Shown here piece by piece: positions 50,813 through 61,816 of a DNA stretch of 64,000 nt. The position numbers and the translations under genes were made by a program. Each line of letters starts with the position of its first letter. Position 1 is the first letter of the stretch. Source of the stretch: Linum tenue. Its lineage: Eukaryota > Streptophyta > Magnoliopsida > Malpighiales > Linaceae. The notes beneath the pieces were generated by a model, which searched no databases, was not told the DNA's origin, and saw only the letters and a list, made by a program, of their open reading frames with translations. The stretch lies in assembly GCA_946122785.1 (NCBI GenBank), contig CAMGYJ010000011.1, positions 11,160,001 to 11,224,000 of the forward strand. The letters are read 5' to 3'.

Positions 50813-51734
50813 GATCAACCCACTTCAAGTCTTCAACCAATACACTATCCAACGAGTCGAACAGATTAATGAAAGACGAAACTCCGTCGGCCACAAACAG
50901 AAACAGTTCCCTCGCTTGGAAAACCCAACAACTCTCAGATCTAATAACCGGAGCGAAGGCTATCGCCGGATAATCGAGCTCGTCGACTAACTCCAAACTG
51001 ATGATAATAACAGCAAAGAAAAAGTAACGGTGACAGGACACTGCTATTATTCTACTCCTCGAGCATCTAAGAAAACACTCTAAGAAAGAAAGACCCAGTA
51101 ATGAGCGAGTACTGAATTAGGGTTCAGGGAGAATAACACATTGCACTATCCGCAGGGAGGGAGAGAAAAGTCGAGGGAAGCAAGGGAAAGCGAAATTCCA
51201 GAGCTTAGAATAAGAATGGATAAGACTTTCTCTTCTTCACCTTTGGTGAGGGAGAAAAAGAAAGGAGAAGGGGATATCTAAGAAACAATATTTGCGGCAA
51301 AAATAAGGGGATCTCAAGGATCTGGGCCGACTGTTTGCAAGGATTGAGGGATTTCTTCTATATTATTTTTTCCGGGGGAAAAAAGAACTTGGAATTCTCG
51401 GAAAACGAATGACCTTCAGAGTTCAGACTCTCATTCGAGGAAGAAAAGGACAGGGAAGAGACGATAGAGGGAGAAGGAAACAACGACGATGGAGGAAGGG
51501 AACAGGCTCTGATGATATCTTTATTTTATTTTTTTCCTTTTCATTATTTTATTTTTTTCCGTTGATTTTAAATTATTTAATTTTCCTTGTCATATTTGAC
51601 GGGCAAGGTTTAGTGGGTTTGGGTATAACTCAATTTTCGACCATCGTCCTCTAGCAGATCTGGGTCGTTAATTCACGAGAAAGGGTATTGGAGTTGTCGG
51701 CTAAAATTAAAATACAAGTATCGTATGCTCTCTA
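50813..51734. other. 5' UTR and promoter region of the CKL gene
   Basis: Upstream of the CKL ATG on the minus strand. It has CT-rich stretches in gene orientation (complement of GAGGGAGAGAAAAG near 51155-51170 and of GAAAGGAGAAGG near 51262), as in plant 5' leaders. No separate gene. Confidence 0.5.
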
Positions 51735-52206
51735 ATATGGTTGTCAATCGGTAGCTTGTAGGTTGGTACAATCGGGTTCACCCCGTATCGGTTATTAAAT
51801 TGGTTGAAATATTTTTTATATTATTAGGATGATCGTTTTTTACCTCCTAATAGAATGATATCGTTTTATTGAATTTAGTAAATAAAAATATAATTTTTGA
51901 CTTGTTTTTCGAATTTGAGAATTAAATGTTGATGTTATTTGCTGTATTTAAGAATGAATGTGTAGATGATCATCTTATTTGTTGGATTCAAGTATATACA
52001 TTTGGATGTTGGAGTTAAATGTTGTATTTAAATATGAAATTTTTTCATTTTGTTTGAAATGTTGTATTTTATTTAAATATGAGTGTCGGTTTTAGAGAGA
52101 TTGCCTTCAAGCTTCAAATATGTTATAAATTGGTTGTACCACCGGTCGGACCATACCACTTGCCAAACCGACATAACGGTATAAACTGCTTTGATAACCT
52201 TGCTTT
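51735..52206. mobile_element. Possible degenerate hAT-like element
   Basis: The left end ATGGTTGTCAATCGG and the complement of the right end AAGGTTATCAAAGCAG are weakly similar. Subterminal sequences (CCCCGTATCGG and CCGGTCGGACC) are of the dense-motif kind seen in hAT elements here. No convincing target duplication. Confidence 0.4.
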
Positions 52207-52328
52207 CTACATGTAAAGCTAATAATGACAATTTATTTGAGGTCTTAGTTTAATCAAGGGTCATAGGCTCTACCTCGGAACCCGATGGGATACCAAACCA
52301 GAAAAGTTAGTTGTTTATAGTTCAAGGT

Positions 52329-53124
52329 TAGTGCAGTCAAAATCGCGCATTAAAACGTAAAAACTTATGTTTTTACGTATCCAGGCCATCAAAACGTTTC
52401 AGTTTCTACCTAAAGTCGCTTAGTCACAAAAACTGGTAAAACACATGGGTAAAATCGATAAAATCGCTTAAAATCGATAAAATCGCGATTCTGAAATATT
52501 TTTATACGATTATGATCATCTCATAAAAATGTGTTAATTGGCCCAAAAGGATGTAATTTTGGAGACATATCAGCAAAAAATAAAAAATAAAAAGGAAAAC
52601 ACCATTCATCACTCTTTCTACAACGAGTGTCAAAATAGGGGCTTCACATTAGGTTGAAAAGGCACCTCATAGTATTCTCAACAGCCACTGACCTTCTATC
52701 AGTCTTCTCCCTTAATCTTCACCTGTGGCTCTTACCTGGTTTACGATGAAAGTTTATGGGTAATTGATCGTATGTAATTATGTAAATTCAAACCAACTTA
52801 TGAGAATTTGGATTCTCAAGCTCGTTTACGGGTTACGATCTACATTTATGAGCTTATTATTAAGATGCTATGAATTTTCTCTACTTTTGAGTCAACGCAA
52901 ATTAGTTTATGTGTTAGATATTACATTTTAATTATGAATTTCATGTAGTTATCCACTTATCTAAAATCTACACACTCACATTTTACATACTATATGTTGT
53001 ACTTAACATATTTTAGCTATTTTAGAGGATGCGCCAAAAACTTACGATTTTACGCTTTGATTCTACGTTTTACGATTTTACCCATTTTCCACTTCTACGT
53101 AGAAACGCGCTTTTAACTGCATTG
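52329..53124. mobile_element. Non-autonomous hAT element, family A copy 1
   Basis: Left end TAGTGCAGTCAAAATCGCG; complement of the right end CAATGCAGTTAAAAGCGCG. A perfect 8-bp duplication TTCAAGGT flanks it (52321-52328 and 53125-53132). The subterminal regions are dense in AAATCG, AAAACG and TACG words. Length 796 bp, no coding capacity. Confidence 0.92.
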
Positions 53125-53132
53125 TTCAAGGT

Positions 53133-56047
53133 TAACCGTTATTGAATCATTGATCGATCATTGGTAGAATCATTCCGGTGTTATGACATAAAATACATTG
53201 GAAGGCCTCGAGGCGGGAGTGGACATAGTGGAGTCTGGACGAGTTGAGCTTGAGACGAGAGTGTCCTCCATAGGGTTTTAGGGTGAGAACTCAAAGAGAG
53301 TGGTCGACTTTAGGAGAGATGGGCATTGGTTGATTTCTTGGTTTTTAATTTAATACTAGCTTATTACCCGGCCCGTTGGCCGGATTACTGTATGTTACCT
53401 ACTTGTGGAATGGGAGAGAAAGCAAGTGAGAGTGAAGGGATTGGGATTCCACTTGATTATGACCGACCCACTAATCCAATTCTTCCCGACCCGCCCCAAC
53501 CTACAGGGTCAGAAAGAGTCAATAAGAAAATACGAACGGGGAGGATTAGTCATATATCTTGACTCTTCAGAAGTGGGTCAAACAGGATCAAGGTTGGGTG
53601 AGGGCAATTTTTAGCGCTAAGCAGAGTTCTGGGTTGAATACCTTTACTTAGGCCTAGAAATTGGTACGGATGCAGACTGCATTTTTTATTATACCATCAT
53701 CAATCATCATTGAATTAGTCCTGGGCATCCCTCCCCGTTGTCGGTCTGAATTCTAATGATGGCTTCATTCCTTGCACCAGCCATATCAGCGAGTTGCCAT
53801 CTCGAGCATGATTTGCCTATGTACAAATAATACAATTAGAGTATGAAAATGAATTCAATGAAAAGGAAAAGAGAATTCTATCACATGCCAATAAATACAC
53901 ACATAATAGTTGAAGCTAAGTGAAAGTCATTACTCGCACATCAATTCTCAAAAATTACAGACTAAACATTGGCTAGAATGGCACTGAAACTACCAAGAAT
54001 CATGGACGAAACAACTTGTCAAATTAAATAATCCTTATACTGAAACTACCTTCTAACTTGAAATAAGACATGATCACAGTTCATAGCTCTCTTCTCACTA
54101 TGAATTGGTTGCAGCTCGTCCTTATCACTGCCTCTCAAGCTCAATTCAAACAGAATAGAGACCGTTATGTAAGATAACCATATTCTTACTGATCATAATT
54201 CCTTTCTTCACTCCATTTTTGTCAGAGAAAAGAGTTATCCCCCTCTCTTGCATTTCCCTTTCCCCCTCTCTTCTCCCTCTTCTTCACAAACCGATCCCTA
54301 AACCAGCAACAACAACACAAAAATAGCCTTCGCCTCTCCCGTCTCCATCTATTGAACGCGTTGGTGGCAAGACAGGACTGCAGAAGCAAAATTTTCTAAA
54401 ATCAAACTAAATTTTTTGAAGCAGACTCAACCACGAAAAAAGAGTAAAGCAACAATGCAGTAGAACCCTAAATTTAACTACAATCAAGCACATATCAGCA
54501 AGATTTTCGATTTGTCTGAGAGTTAACTACACGGAGAGAACAATTGATGCATAATTGAAATGCTCCAAGCAAGTTGAAGGCAAACCATAACTTTAGAATT
54601 TGGTCATTATAATAACCTTCAAGTATTGATGCTTCTAAGAACTATCATGTCCAACCCCCACTTATACAACTACGTAGCCATAGTAATTAGTTGTATAATG
54701 AGAAATATTACAAAGAAAACTACATAAACAACCAATGTAAGTAAATATTAAAACTAACAACTGATAAAACTTAAAATCTCTCTATTGGTATAAATGTATC
54801 TATTAGTAAATACTATGCAATCGAGTATATATGATTTTTAGGCACTGAATAAGAAAAGTATAGATGGCTCACAAATGAAGACGTAGCAACTGAAGGTAGC
54901 ACACAAAAACCAAAAATAGAAAAAGAGATAAGAAAAAAGGCGAGAAAAAGTCAAACAAAGAAAAAGCCCACATAGGAATACCTCGCTAGCTTTAGGGACT
55001 CTCTGCCACAACAAACAACCTTCTTAAAAATCTAACACCCTGAGACATCAAACAAACCTCCCACGACACTAATGTATGGCATTCATATTGTCCAATAGGT
55101 TTGCCCAATTTAGACTTCTAAATAAATGGACTTTTCACCATTAAACCAAAACTCACAATCATTAACAGTTAATGCAAAGACATAGATTTCTGAGGCCAAT
55201 CACAGCATTTAAGCATAATTTTTAGTTGAAAAGAACAACTAAGTATTTAGCTAAATGATATAGTAGAATGGACACAATCTGCTACCTACTAATGATATAA
55301 ACGTGTACCGGTACCATCATTGTATCCTGACTTGCCATTTGCAATGGGCACTTTGAAAGACAGCTGCATTTTAGAGAATAAACACCCATAAGGGCGTTAC
55401 GAAACCAAGCTTAATCCAAAATCTTCATATTCCACTTCGAAGACTCCATTTAAAAAATAAGAGAGTTTAACATGTCAAATCACTCATTTGAAAAATCTCA
55501 AACAACTATTAATCAATGCAATATAAAGGCACGTTCCAAATTATGTACTTGTAGGAATAATCCCAAATAATTATCAATTAATGCCCCAACTACCTAATGT
55601 GCAGAATAGCCCTGGAGCTGTGCTGTTGTTTGCGTTGGTCTACCTTCAAACATAACATAGTTGCATCACGAACCAAAGCAATTAAGCAAAAATCTTCATA
55701 TTCCAAGTAGAATGACTCAATTCAATTTGGCCAACGCTTTATACATATTGTTTACCCCTGGACCTGTTGCACTTGCGCCTTCAGATCTTCGTGAACACAA
55801 TACAATTGCGGAGAGGAGGCTGTCAACGGAATTAAAATTGTTAATTAAGTGAATCACCATACAACTAAACAAACGCGCTCTTCTTGATTAGCTATCAAAA
55901 TAGTGGGGGTCGCTACAATCCATTGGTTGCTCCCTCTGCGCCTAAGTTGTAGATATTAGGTTTCAGTGAGAACTTTCAGTACATGACGAGATATTTTGTA
56001 GTGGATGAGATGACCCGGCGAGTAGAATAGGAAGATTTGGAGAGGCT
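53133..56047. other. Intergenic region, no gene supported
   Basis: About 2.9 kb, mostly AT-rich. Short open frames (for example 53326-53614 and 55661-55852) show no family features. I see no tandem repeats or element ends. Confidence 0.5.
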
Positions 56048-56055
56048 GCGATGGG

Positions 56056-56903
56056 CAAAGCAGTTAAAATCGAGATTTTACCTAAAATCGAAAACTGGGG
56101 TAAAATCAAAATCGTATAATCGAATCGTAAAATCGTAGGATTTTAAGTACCATATAGAACATAGCATATAAGAATATTAATAAGGTAAATTATTAATATC
56201 ACAAAGACACATAGCATTTAAAATGATAATTCAGAAGATTTTTTTTCCATAAGATAATTCTCAAGATTAATGTTCCAAAATCACTATTTTAATTGTTATT
56301 TAATGTGTAACTCAAAATAATTCATGATGAAGAGATATAGTTCATGGGTTTGGCTCTTATTTTCATGTTATGTCTAGGTTGTTTAACTCTTAGTAATATT
56401 TCGACATCGTCTACTAAGTATGATTTAAAACTAAAAATAATTGAACTCCAATAAAATAAGTAATGTTAGTGGGTTGGTACAAATATATTCATTAATAAAT
56501 TAATTAGTTAATAATGATGTTAGTTCTTACATACTTCCAATATTAGGACAGGTGTTTTACCAATAAGTTAAATGGGTTGAAGGGAAAGAGATTAACCGAA
56601 CCCTAATTTGGTTATTTTTATTATTTTTGAATATTTTTCTAATAGAAAAATATCTGAGAAGATTCCATTGCTCTTTCCGCTGAAACAGTTATACTTATTT
56701 TAAATTGGCTCAAACCACCTATTTTGTTCTCTTACGATCAAAATCCCGATTTCGATACTATTTTACGATTTTAATGATTTTAGTCCCGATTTTAAACGAT
56801 TTTAAGGTCCACCGATTTTATAGTAAAATCAAGATCGGAATCCCTATGTAAAATCCTAAAATCCTACGATTTTATGATCAAAATCCCGAATTTGACTGCA
56901 TTG
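56056..56903. mobile_element. Non-autonomous hAT element, family A copy 2
   Basis: Left end CAAAGCAGTTAAAATCG; complement of the right end CAATGCAGTCAAATTCG, clearly the same family as 52329-53124. A perfect 8-bp duplication GCGATGGG flanks it (56048-56055 and 56904-56911). The ends are packed with AAAATCG and GATTTTA words. Length 848 bp. Confidence 0.93.
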
Positions 56904-56911
56904 GCGATGGG

Positions 56912-57609
56912 TGCACGATTAGTGGACCAAATAACAGTTTGCGCCCGTTTAAATGAAAACATATTTTTACTTTCGTGCTCAACAGACCGACCGCACTGGC
57001 ATCTTCTAAATTTACCCCTAAAAAATTGCTCTATACGCATCAAATTTGAAATGGAATCTCTCTTTTCTCATTTCACATTTATATGATGTGTAGATTGTGA
57101 TGAGTGTAGATGTAGACCTGTCATTGTCCTACAAATTCATTAACACGCCAAAAAGTGGTGAAATGAGCCACCCTATTAAACACAATCTTGTATAATGATC
57201 ATTGGATCCAATCATGCCAGATTATGAAGAAGTTTAAAATGTAGCGGTTATCCCGACTAAAACATTAAAAGAACCAGTCTCATATAGTTTGCACAAAGAT
57301 ATAATTTCTCCATAGTAATTCTGAAAAATAATATTAATTTAAGAAGTCGATATTGCTTCTACATGTTTAATATTGCAATTCGATATGCAATATTCGAACC
57401 AGTGATATTTGGGCTGCAATTTTAGGGTTATTGTATATTTAGAAAATAGATAGAAATTTAAATTAAGTATTAAACTACAACTAAAATAATCAAAGTATTA
57501 AAACACCAAATAAGTACTTACGGGAGATTCAGTGGCCAACTAATCGTTAAAAAAGTCATATGATTTTCATAATTTAGGTTCGTGTATGTTTGAATTTAAA
57601 TAGATACAA
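56912..57609. other. AT-rich spacer
   Basis: No gene or repeat recognised. Confidence 0.45.
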
Positions 57610-57720
57610 CAAATATACTTAGTGTGATTGGTTATGATCCTTGCTTGCCTTTAAAGAGACCAAGGTTCAAATCCCAGTGCATGCCTTTTTTATGAATAAA
57701 TAAATAAGAAAATAAGCAAT
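57610..57720 (+). mobile_element. Possible tRNA-derived SINE
   Basis: TAGTGTGATTGG (57620-57631) is close to a Pol III A box, and GGTTCAAATCC (57664-57674) is a perfect B box 44 bp further on. An A-rich tail with AATAAATAAATAAG follows at about 57695. The segment between does not fold as an intact tRNA as far as I can judge, so a SINE or decayed tRNA-like sequence is more likely than a functional tRNA. Confidence 0.4.
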
Positions 57721-57888
57721 TGTGAAGACCAAAATGTCCTTCCTATAATCACTCTCGTTGCAGGAAATTTGAAATGGAGCAACAGTTTTCATCATTCGGC
57801 TTTTATTTATTATCTAGATTTATTTTTAATTGCATTAAATTTTAATATCTTAATTTTCCTTAATATCTATTAACTACTATCTTCCTAT

Positions 57889-58925
57889 TAAGGCTGGCAT
57901 TTCGGTTGCCGGTTAGCGGGTAACCGTCGGTTATAACCGAATACTGGCCGGTTACAAGCTAACCGAAAACCGACCGGTTACCTTGACGGTCGGTGGTCGG
58001 CTGGGAAAAGGAAGGAGTCGGTTGACCGAGTAACCGACGGTGATTAACCGCGGTTATCCGATTAACCGACCCCAACCGAGACCCACCTAATCTTCCCCAA
58101 AATCTGTCCATTATCTCCACCTCCACTCACCTAACCTTCCCCAAAACCCTAGATCTCAACATATGGAGCAAAATCCTAGATATCCTCGATACTTTTGCAG
58201 AAAACACATCTCGCCACAAAAACCCGCTATCCTCTTAACCAACAAGAATCCCCACTTCCTCGAATCCCCGATCAGAGAAAGCCCTGACACCACGACCACC
58301 GCCATGCCGATAGGCGAGCTACGCCCTCCCTCCCACCTCTCGGCGCCGCCGCATCCCACTGGTCCGGCTACCCCCACCGCCGCCGCAGCAGCCTCCGACG
58401 ACAAGGACTGCCTATGGGCACAGGTCAAAGCCGAGGCCCGCCGCACCTCTGTCCACCTCGCCGCCGCCGCCGCACCCTGCAGCCTTGCAACGCAGGGGCT
58501 CCCGGTCTCCTTCGCCCCCTTCGCGGCCCGGGGAGAAGTGGTCTGGTGGGCACGACCTGCGTGCGTCGACGTCGTTGAGGATCGGCGAAGAGAAAGAAGG
58601 TGAGAGAAGAAGTGGTTTGGTGAAAGGAGGAGATAAGGTTGGGTGGGTGTGAAATGGTGGAGGAAGGAGAGAGAGAGGAGAAGTGGTCTGGTAGTGGAAG
58701 GAAGGAGAGAGGAGGAGATAAGGTTTGAGATGAGTGGTGCAGAATTTTTGGTTTTTAAAATTTTTTTTTGTAGAAAAGGTAGTTTCCGGTTGACCGGCTA
58801 ACCGAGCCTAAAACCGAAATCGACCGGTCGGTTGGCCGGCTAACCGTGACACACCTCACGGTCGGTGGTCGGCAGCTATAGGGGGTGGCTTGGTTTAACC
58901 GATAACCGACCGACTGCCACCCCTA
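57889..58925. mobile_element. Non-autonomous hAT element carrying a host gene fragment
   Basis: Left end TAAGGCTGGCATTTCGGTT; complement of the right end TAGGGGTGGCAGTCGGTCGG. A perfect 8-bp duplication CTTCCTAT flanks it (57881-57888 and 58926-58933). Subterminal sequences are dense in AACCG and CCGGTTA words. The GC-rich centre (about 58140-58620) holds the start of a serine acetyltransferase gene. Confidence 0.93.
58163..58603 (+). pseudogene. Transduplicated 5' fragment of a plant serine acetyltransferase gene
   Basis: From an internal ATG at 58304 the frame reads MPIGELRPPSHLS and, after a Pro/Ala linker, DDKDCLWAQVKAEARR. Plant cytosolic serine acetyltransferases start MP-GELR and after a variable linker have LW-QIKAEARRDAES, so N terminus, spacing and motif all fit. 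Homology stops after ARR (about 58443); the rest is unrelated and ends at a TGA near 58601. Codons upstream of 58304, opening at 58163 inside the element, probably represent the captured 5' UTR. The catalytic hexapeptide-repeat domain is absent, so it cannot make O-acetylserine. Confidence 0.72.
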
Positions 58926-58933
58926 CTTCCTAT

Positions 58934-59825
58934 TAACTACCTAAATTACTCTAATCCCATAGAAATGACTTAAGATACTTTTTTAGTTTTTAGACTTAAG
59001 CACCTGAACTCGAGCTTACTAGGGGATGATACTCAAGCAGAATGTGTGAATTGGAGAATTAGTCTTCTCATTAGAGTTACTTGTATTTCCTTTCGCTTTA
59101 CAACAAAATGGTAAATATGAAAACAAAGAACCCCTAAGACGTTGACCTTAATAGTGACAACCTATCAAGAACGCATTAGAATGTTTCAGAGACCGAAAGT
59201 GAGAAACCTGACGCTGCTACATGCAACAAACCAAAAGTGAGGCCTCCGAAAAGCTGTCATTGTTCCCTTCTGTAGGTATCCTGCTGGCTTTAAACAGTCT
59301 TTATCATGACCACATGGGACGAGCCATACCACCGTAAATTGGTAAGAGAAGAGTTGCATTGTTCTAATTGAACTGAATATCCAACTGTTAACAGGGGAAA
59401 ATGGGTGGATGGGTTGCACCGACTTCTACGAAGGTGACGATTGTTACTACGGTCCACACCTCTTCAAACATTGTTCGAATGAGGGTGTTTGGTGTATGGG
59501 GAATCTATGTTACATTACACTAGTCCTATGGAGATTCTTTGAGAGCTCCGCGACTACTTACTAAGACTACTGCTATGGAGGATCCTTCATGGAGGAGAGC
59601 TCTGCAAACTACAGAGTAAAAAAAAAAAAAACCGTTGAGACAAGTCGTCTTTTGTGTTGGATTGTGATTGTCCCCTATGCTCCAGGAGGTTGCTTCAAGT
59701 TTGTTGCCACGACTCGTCCAACTGATCTCTCTCTCTCCTTCTCCCTAAAAGTAACTCCGTTTAGCCTTTATGCAAGTTAGTTGCCGTCGAAGGAAGTGTC
59801 TAGACACCTCACCATGTCATCATGT
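58934..59825. other. Intergenic region
   Basis: No supported gene. A poly-A run lies at about 59617-59630. Confidence 0.45.
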
Positions 59826-60290
59826 TTCAACATGGATGGAATCATCCAACTAGTATTTTGGATGGTATCCATGATACAGGATGATGGTACCATCCAATGA
59901 GTACTTTGGATGGTGTCCATGATAAGGGATGGTCACCACTCACCATCAACTGAGAGGTTTTGGATGGTGTCTATTATATGGGATGGTATCATCCAATTTG
60001 GGATTGGGATGCTATCCATGATATTTAGCGGATGGTACCATCCACTATATGATTGGATGGTATCCATGACGTGGGATGGTCACCATCCACTAAGTGGTTG
60101 GATAATGTCCACTATATGGGATGATATCATCCTCTTTGGGTTTTGGGATGGTATCCATGATATGAGATGACACCATACACTAAGAGGTTGGATGTTGTCT
60201 ACTATATGGGATGGTACCATCAAGGCATCAACTTTGGGGTTGGGATGGTACCAATGTACCATCCACTTTGAGGCTGGACACATGGTGACC
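59826..60290. repeat. Degenerate palindromic minisatellite
   Basis: Repeated phrases GGATGGTATCCATGATAT, GGGATGGTACCATCC and ACTAAGTGGTTGGATG alternate through about 465 bp with a spacing near 50 bp. The motif GGATGGTACCATCC is itself a palindrome, so both strands read alike. The frames through it are repeat artefacts. Confidence 0.8.
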
Positions 60291-60755
60291 AAGTACTAGA
60301 TGGTCATCTCACCCCAACTATTACCGACCAACGTACACTCCAACTAGACAATCCTCTAAGTTTTCAAAACCACCTAAGTGGTATTTTAATGGAAAAATAT
60401 TTTGGTGTAAACACCAACAACACTTTGTTGGAGGCAAATCATTCAGTCATGATTATCACCTCATCGAGATCCACCACCTGCAAGCCGCCTAGCAGTTTCC
60501 TTGTTCTTCTCTTTAGCTAGCTTGGCTTTCATGCAGCCTCCGAGCTTCCTCTTTCAAGACTACATGACTATCGAACCTCAGTGTCGTCATCGACATCTCA
60601 AATCCCTCCTATTAGTCTCATCCTTTGATTTTGGCCTATTCTCATCTACTTTAAATGTACAAGTTGCATTTTTAAGAGCTTTTGAGCTTACTCGAGTAAT
60701 GAATTTAGTCTTATCAGAACCAAAAATAATAAATAATTGTATCATCAAGCAGCTG
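60291..60755. other. Intergenic region
   Basis: No supported gene or repeat. Confidence 0.4.
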
Positions 60756-60822
60756 TCAAGAACCAATTGATAACAACTCGAATTATTGGGATCAACTGGT
60801 TCTTGACATGATATCAGAGCCT
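60756..60822 (+). other. Possible LTR remnant followed by a copia-type primer-binding site
   Basis: TGTCAAGAACC and GGTTCTTGACA, inverse complements, lie 55 bp end to end. They are followed directly by TGATATCAGAGCC, close to the TGGTATCAGAGC primer-binding site complementary to initiator tRNA-Met. It may be a copia LTR edge left after a large internal deletion. Confidence 0.4.
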
Positions 60823-61506
60823 TCTGTGACCGAAAAATAGCATCGAGAACTTTTGGTTCTTAGGATTTTTCGACTGGTTTAGCAAGTTCTGGAACTCGAG
60901 ACCAATTCCGGTTCCAACAGATTTTGTCAAATATGAGACCAACGTAAGAGTTTCGGACTTGACTAATCAAGGAGCAACCTCATCATATGTTCACTAACCG
61001 ACTTACTAGGTTTTAAGGGACTGGTAGCAACTTCATGTGCTATGACCTATGAGCATGGTCTCATAAGCTTTACTCTGGAAAGAATTGGTATCAATAAAAA
61101 AAGACCTAGCAACATTACGCACTAGCAAGATCACAGTACAACAAATCCAACGCCACATATGATCATGCTTGTAAAATCACAGTACAACAACTCATCATTA
61201 CTTGACCATCAACCGGATCTAGAGGTGGCAAATGGATTGGTGGACTAGATTGGGGGATCCATGGAAAATATGGATTGGATCAAATGAATTGGTGGATTCA
61301 TGGATTGGATCATATGGATTGGTGGATTGATCCATGAATCCAAATGACATCCAAGTCTTGGACCAATATGTAAATTTTGAAAAATTTACATACTAAAATG
61401 TCATAATAAAAATTTAGGTACCAAATTGTAATTTTCCAATAATATAACAAATAAATTTTGGATACTAAAATGTAAAATATAAAAAATATAGATACTAAAC
61501 CGTAAT
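60823..61506. other. Spacer with short GGATTGGTGGATT repeats
   Basis: GGATTGGTGGAT or close variants recur several times between 61230 and 61340. They are followed by ATATGTAAATTTT and TTTAGGTACC phrases related to those at 43.5-44.6 kb. No gene. Confidence 0.5.
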
Positions 61507-61784
61507 TGACGCGGTCGGATCACCTAGGAAGCTCGCTAGCGTCGAGCCCCAAAGAAGAACAAGCTCGCAAGCCACGAACTCGTTAAAGAACCAGAAAACT
61601 ACTGGAAGAAACCCTCGGGTCAATTGAATTAAGCTGTGAAAAGTTGTTGTTCCGAATACAAGGCAAGGCCTTTAAATAGCCAAAGCTGAAATTAATCTAA
61701 CCGAGAACCAAAAGGAAAAGGAACTAAAAACAATGAAAACAAAAACCAAAAGGAAAAGGAACTAAAACAATGAAAACAAAAACA
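61507..61784 (-). repeat. 3' LTR of the chromovirus-like element
   Basis: In element orientation it starts TGTTTTTGTTTTC directly after the purine tract GGAAGGAAGAGG-like sequence (complement of 61785-61796) and ends GACCGCGTCA. It contains a TATA-like CTATTTAAAGGCC (complement of about 61669-61681) and a tandem repeat of about 40 bp (ACCAAAAGGAAAAGGAACTA). Length 278 bp, short as in several chromoviruses. Confidence 0.65.
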
Positions 61785-61816
61785 CCTCTTCCTTCACGCA
61801 TGTGGACTTATGCTGC

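Noticed and set aside
57664..57674. Functional tRNA gene
   Set aside because: The B box is good but the A box is imperfect and I cannot draw acceptor or anticodon stems; SINE-like origin is more likely.
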